A DNA stretch of 8,107 nt from Chloroflexia bacterium (GTDB taxonomy: Bacteria; Chloroflexota; Chloroflexia; QHBQ01; JADMIH01): NCBI GenBank assembly GCA_025927935.1, contig JAICKM010000294.1:1-8107 (forward strand), written 5' to 3'. Positions 6,682 through 8,107 of this stretch are shown one piece after another (within the stretch, counting starts at the first letter, position 1; the number at the start of each line of letters is the position of its first letter). The position numbers were made by a program, and so were the translations under genes. Below the pieces are notes generated by a model, which saw only the letters and a list, made by a program, of their open reading frames with translations, was not told the origin of the DNA and did no database searches.

Positions 6682-6711
6682 TTGACAGGGCTGCAAATCG
6701 GCGGGTATAAT
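6682..6711 (+). promoter_or_regulatory. Consensus sigma70 promoter
   Basis: TTGACA (6682-6687) and TATAAT (6706-6711) are both perfect consensus hexamers with an 18-bp spacer. Transcription would start near 6718, leaving a leader of about 59 nt before the ATG at 6777. This predicts strong, possibly constitutive expression of the rightward gene. Confidence 0.85.
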
Positions 6712-6757
6712 GCCGCTGTATCACTGCGCCCGCATAACATCAGTACGAAATTTGGTT

Positions 6758-6765
6758 AAGGAAGG
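6758..6765 (+). promoter_or_regulatory. Shine-Dalgarno
   Basis: AAGGAAGG lies 11 nt before the ATG at 6777 and supports that start for the Pro-rich membrane protein. Confidence 0.7.
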
Positions 6766-6776
6766 TCACACACTCG

Positions 6777-7784
6777 ATGGCTCTGAACGCGAACGAGGAC
6801 ACCCCCAACAGCGGCGATCCGGCCGGCCCCGTCCTCTCGCCACCCCCCACGCCGGCTCCCGACGCCGACGTACCGGGCGGCATCACGGCGACGGAAACGC
6901 CGCCGTATTATAGCATCATGCCCGACGGCGCCGCGCCGGTGGGCCCGGTCGCGCCGGTGGACACCATTGCCCCGCTGGACAGCACGGCGCCCTTGCCGGT
7001 GCGCCCGGCCGGGCGCGTCGCCCCGGCGAAGCCGGACGCCGGCGCCGCCCACGGCGAAAACGGCGCCACGGCGGCTGCCCCCGCGCCCGCCCCGTGGACC
7101 GTGAGCAACGCCCCGACCCCGCCCCCGGCGCAGATGTACATGCCGCCCCCGGCCCCGGCGTACAGCGCTCCCGTTGCGCCGCCGCCGGCACCGCCCGCCG
7201 AACCGGCGCCCGCCGCCCCGGTCTTGCTCACCGAGGCCGCGCCGCTGGAGCCGTTGCCCGCCGTTGCCCCCGCCGCGCCTGTCTCCAAGGAGGCCCCGCC
7301 GCCGACCGGCGCGCTGGTGCTGCTGCCCGGCGAGGAAGTGATCATGCAACTGGGCGCGCTCTACCTGACCAACAAACGCGCCATCCTCTATGCGCCGACC
7401 ATCCTGCGCGCCGCCTTCCTGCGCGACGTGGACGCCATCGGCACCGTGACCGAGCGCGCGGGCGGCTGGATGCTGCTGTTCGGCCTGCTGGGCGTGGCCC
7501 TGGCCGGCGGTGCCGTCTATCTCGGCGTGACCCAGCCGGGCAGCGACCTGGTGCTGGGCGACCTCTTCCGCGCCAACCCCTTCGTGGTGGCCGTGCCGCT
7601 GGCCCTGCTCGGCCTGCTGATGCTGGCGAGCTATTTCTTCTGGGTCAAGCGCAGCCTGTTCCTGTCGGTCGGCGGGCGCCCGCTGATCGTGGTCAGCATC
7701 TCCGGCTGGAGCGGCAAAAAGCTGGAGTCGGTGGACAGCTTCGTCAACGCCTTCAGCCAGGCCAAGGAGCGCGAGCGGTCTTAG
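6777..7784 (+). CDS. Pro/Ala-rich protein with PH-like domain split by a membrane hairpin
   Basis: A 335-residue protein. Residues 1-177 are low complexity, dominated by Pro and Ala, with PPPxP-type runs and YMPPPAPAYSAP near 121-132; this part is probably disordered. From 180 the sequence becomes ordered: LLPGEEVIMQ leading into LYLTNKRAILY, the strand pattern typical of bacterial PH-like (bPH) domains. Two hydrophobic helices follow (about 230-250 and 267-289) joined by a short polar loop, and then KRSLFLSVGGRPLIVVSISG with a final helix (about 316-330). This looks like one PH-like fold with a membrane hairpin inserted between its halves. There is no signal peptide, so both termini are predicted on the cytoplasmic side. 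Function is unknown; it could be a membrane-tethered scaffold. It is transcribed divergently from the methyltransferase-peptidase-vWA-kinase operon. The PH-like assignment is from pattern only. Confidence 0.88.
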   Translation: MALNANEDTPNSGDPAGPVLSPPPTPAPDADVPGGITATETPPYYSIMPDGAAPVGPVAPVDTIAPLDSTAPLPVRPAGRVAPAKPDAGAAHGENGATAAAPAPAPWTVSNAPTPPPAQMYMPPPAPAYSAPVAPPPAPPAEPAPAAPVLLTEAAPLEPLPAVAPAAPVSKEAPPPTGALVLLPGEEVIMQLGALYLTNKRAILYAPTILRAAFLRDVDAIGTVTERAGGWMLLFGLLGVALAGGAVYLGVTQPGSDLVLGDLFRANPFVVAVPLALLGLLMLASYFFWVKRSLFLSVGGRPLIVVSISGWSGKKLESVDSFVNAFSQAKERERS

Positions 7785-7817
7785 CGAAATCAACGGGCCC
7801 TAATTAACTTGTGCTGA

Positions 7818-7845
7818 AAGGCCGCAGTGTAATTACTGCGGCCTT
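7818..7845 (+). terminator. Stem-loop terminator after the PH-like gene
   Basis: AAGGCCGCAGT (7818-7828) and ACTGCGGCCTT (7835-7845) form a perfect 11-bp stem with a 6-nt loop, 33 nt after the stop. The following GCTCTTTGCT is only moderately T-rich, so it is a plausible but not ideal intrinsic terminator. The palindrome could also act for the opposite strand. Confidence 0.75.
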
Positions 7846-7864
7846 GCTCTTTGCTGATACGGCT

Positions 7865-7888
7865 ATGCCGAATCCTATAGCATCTTAA
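7865..7888 (+). other. Possible leader ORF with duplicated start segment
   Basis: ATG at 7865 opens a seven-codon frame (MPNPIAS) that stops at TAA 7886-7888. Its first 12 bases, ATGCCGAATCCT, are repeated exactly at the start of the next gene (7924-7935), so both would begin MPNP. No Shine-Dalgarno precedes this ATG, so translation is doubtful; it may be a relic of a duplicated start or a leader peptide. Confidence 0.35.
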
Positions 7889-7902
7889 AGTGGAACCACT
7901 TT
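7887..7902. promoter_or_regulatory. Inverted repeat, operator- or attenuator-like
   Basis: AAAGTGG (7887-7893) and CCACTTT (7896-7902) form a perfect 7-bp inverted repeat with a 2-nt centre, continuing into TTTTT. As DNA it could be a dimeric regulator site. As RNA the stem plus U-run could act as a weak terminator 22 nt before the start codon at 7924. Confidence 0.4.
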
Positions 7903-7910
7903 TTGGCATT

Positions 7911-7914
7911 GGAG
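7911..7914 (+). promoter_or_regulatory. Shine-Dalgarno
   Basis: GGAG lies 9 nt before the ATG at 7924 and supports the start of the partial gene at the right edge. Confidence 0.6.
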
Positions 7915-7923
7915 CTTATAAAC

Positions 7924-8107
7924 ATGCCGAATCCTCCGAAGATCGTCCTTGGTATTCCAGGGTTGTGGCAAACTCGGTCCGACTTCGTGGAAGCCATTGC
8001 ACGGGATGGCATTGCGCGGGGTAGCAAGGGTCTCATATTCGCAGGTCGGATTCTGATGAATGTAGCTTCCCGAGCCTCCTGGGAACTGGAGCTATATCCA
8101 CATGCCA
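7924..8107 (+). CDS. Unrecognised protein, N-terminal part only
   Basis: 61 codons are open from ATG 7924 to the right edge. The N-terminus reads KIVLGIPGLWQTRSDFVEAI, then a small-residue turn (GIARGSKG), LIFAGRILMN and WELELYPHA. A strand, a helix, then two further strands are suggested, as in a small alpha/beta domain. I have a vague impression of a domain of unknown function with an IGIPGxW start but cannot name it safely. GC over 7921-8107 is about 55% by hand count, against 75% in the sampled stretch 7501-7560. This suggests different ancestry or recent acquisition. It has its own ribosome site and lies after a terminator, so it is probably a separate transcription unit. Confidence 0.7.
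   Translation, partial: MPNPPKIVLGIPGLWQTRSDFVEAIARDGIARGSKGLIFAGRILMNVASRASWELELYPHA

Noticed and set aside
6531..6740. 69-codon minus-strand frame in the divergent intergenic region
   Set aside because: It runs through the REP-like hairpin, has no ribosome site, and overlaps the methyltransferase start in another frame.
6660..6776. Minus-strand promoter for the methyltransferase operon
   Set aside because: CATTAT/TTATAC-like hexamers overlap the rightward -10, but no -35 at proper spacing could be paired with them, so no call is made.
6756..7793. 345-codon minus-strand frame opposite the Pro-rich membrane protein
   Set aside because: The plus frame has a consensus promoter, Shine-Dalgarno, membrane helices and terminator. 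The antisense product is Arg/Gly/His-rich with no recognisable fold.

Overview
The window is a GC-rich bacterial segment that reads like accessory or signalling DNA from a member of the Chloroflexota (Roseiflexus/Chloroflexus-like). I base this on the zinc-ribbon Ser/Thr kinase with an Ig-like segment and membrane tail, the compact co-oriented genes, and a C-rich/G-rich dispersed-type hairpin. The taxonomic placement is inference, not proof.

Layout: (1) 1-861, minus strand: the N-terminal 287 codons of a protein with two zinc ribbons, two glycine-zipper units and a Thr/Tyr/Pro-rich tail, running off the left edge. It has its own sigma70-type promoter, a tandem 15-bp repeat in the leader and a strong Shine-Dalgarno. 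(2) 1034-6544, minus strand: four tightly packed genes, transcribed in the order MidA/NDUFAF7-type methyltransferase (5354-6544), DA1-like zinc-finger metallopeptidase (4488-5351), von Willebrand factor A protein (3099-4481), and zinc-ribbon Ser/Thr kinase with membrane tail (1034-3061). Gaps of 2, 6 and 37 nt indicate one operon, and a GC-rich hairpin abuts the last stop codon. (3) 6545-6776: divergent intergenic region with a REP-like hairpin and a perfect TTGACA/TATAAT promoter reading right. (4) 6777-7784, plus strand: a Pro/Ala-rich protein whose C-terminal part looks like a bacterial PH-like domain interrupted by a two-helix membrane hairpin, followed by a stem-loop terminator. (5) 7846-8107: a region of lower GC (about 55% by hand count from 7921 to the end) with a palindrome, a duplicated start segment and the first 61 codons of an unrecognised gene cut by the right edge.

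How the parts may work together: three of the six proteins carry CxxC-type zinc ribbons. The operon joins a kinase, a metal-ion-dependent adhesion (MIDAS) protein and a peptidase whose catalytic region resembles the plant ubiquitin-activated peptidase DA1. A membrane-linked phospho-signalling or protein-quality module is a reasonable hypothesis, but no substrate is visible in the sequence. The methyltransferase may simply be a co-transcribed housekeeping gene. No tRNA, rRNA, CRISPR array or transposase was found.
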